From Bacteroidales bacterium UBA1179 (GTDB lineage Bacteria; Bacteroidota; Bacteroidia; Bacteroidales; Bacteroidaceae): 5,250 nt of DNA. The stretch spans positions 12,732 to 17,981 of the forward strand of contig DBYT01000042.1 in NCBI GenBank assembly GCA_002309915.1. The letters run 5' to 3'. The notes beneath the pieces were generated by a model. The model saw nothing but the letters and a program-made list of their open reading frames with translations, did not search any database and was not told the DNA's origin. The position numbers and the translations under genes are program-made. Shown piece after piece: positions 5,027 to 5,250 of the stretch (the first letter of the stretch is position 1; the number at the start of each line of letters is the position of its first letter).

Positions 5027-5250
5027 TATTCAAGGAGAGACAAAGCATATATCTTCAGATTGCCGATCGCATATCCGATGAGATTCTAGCCGGGACATAC
5101 GCTCCCGGCGCCAGAGTTCCGTCAGTAAGGGAATACGCCGTGATGATTGAGGTAAACCTGAATACGGTGATGCGCTCGTATGACACCCTGCAGTCGTGGG
5201 GTATCCTGGATATGAAACGCGGATTGGGTTATTTTGTGGCCGATGATGCC
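5023..5250 (+). CDS. YtrA-subfamily GntR transcriptional regulator (5' part, cut by window end)
   Basis: The first 76 residues are visible, and the frame is open to the window end. They form a winged helix-turn-helix of the GntR family: SIYLQIADRISDEILAGTYAPGARVPSVRE (8-37), the recognition-helix region VNLNTVMRSYDTLQSWGIL (44-62) and the wing KRGLGYFV (65-72). The match at the very N-terminus (KERQSIYLQIADRI), together with linkage to a small ABC transporter, fits the YtrA subfamily. Its proteins are usually about 120-130 residues with only a short dimerisation tail in place of an effector domain, so roughly 50 residues should lie beyond the window. The ATG overlaps the permease stop. The protein probably represses its own operon through the inverted repeat at 3342-3363. 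The inducing signal is unknown. Confidence 0.93.
   Translation, partial: MIFKERQSIYLQIADRISDEILAGTYAPGARVPSVREYAVMIEVNLNTVMRSYDTLQSWGILDMKRGLGYFVADDA

Noticed and set aside
1..5250. CRISPR arrays, insertion sequences, toxin-antitoxin or phage-defence modules
   Set aside because: No repeat-spacer pattern, transposase or defence-type gene is present. The window is filled by the genes listed.

Overview
The window reads as chromosomal DNA from a member of the Bacteroidota, most likely order Bacteroidales. Evidence for this is the TAnnTTTG-type -7 promoter elements with an upstream TTTG, the lack of Shine-Dalgarno sequences at start codons, the lipoproteins with short uncharacterised bodies, and a permease carrying the LPAS-x-x-EK signature seen in ABC-2-like permeases of this phylum. 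The genus cannot be fixed from this sequence alone.

Layout. Positions 1-19 look like the last bases of a tRNA gene, probably tRNA-His, followed at once by a strong A/T-flanked hairpin terminator (21-58). Positions 78-216 are non-coding, with small hairpins and a weak promoter candidate. Two plus-strand genes follow, 12 bp apart: a small AT-rich lipoprotein of unknown function (217-732) and a DUF4163/DUF3298 lipoprotein (745-1527). The second gene runs 14 bp into the 3' end of a convergent minus-strand pair, umuD-umuC (3266 down to 1514), which encodes a complete SOS mutagenesis system (DNA polymerase V). UmuD keeps its Ser/Lys dyad and a self-cleavage site. UmuC keeps its catalytic acidic residues and a clamp-binding QLDLF motif.

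A 130-bp divergent intergenic region (3267-3396) carries the umuDC promoter on one strand and the promoter of a three-gene operon on the other. That operon encodes an ABC ATPase (3397-4278), a six-span permease (4289-5026) and a YtrA-type GntR regulator (from 5023, cut by the window end). This is the general ytr-like arrangement, with the regulator gene in last position.

The most informative new observation is a perfect 8-bp inverted repeat (GTGTCATA-N6-TATGACAC, 3342-3363) placed where transcription of the ABC operon should begin. It is the obvious candidate operator for autorepression by the GntR protein. The same 7-base half-site (ATGACAC) recurs at 3268-3274, directly before the umuD start codon and overlapping its predicted -7 element, which raises the possibility of shared control. 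No wholly novel gene system was found; most of the window is a conventional core-genome neighbourhood.
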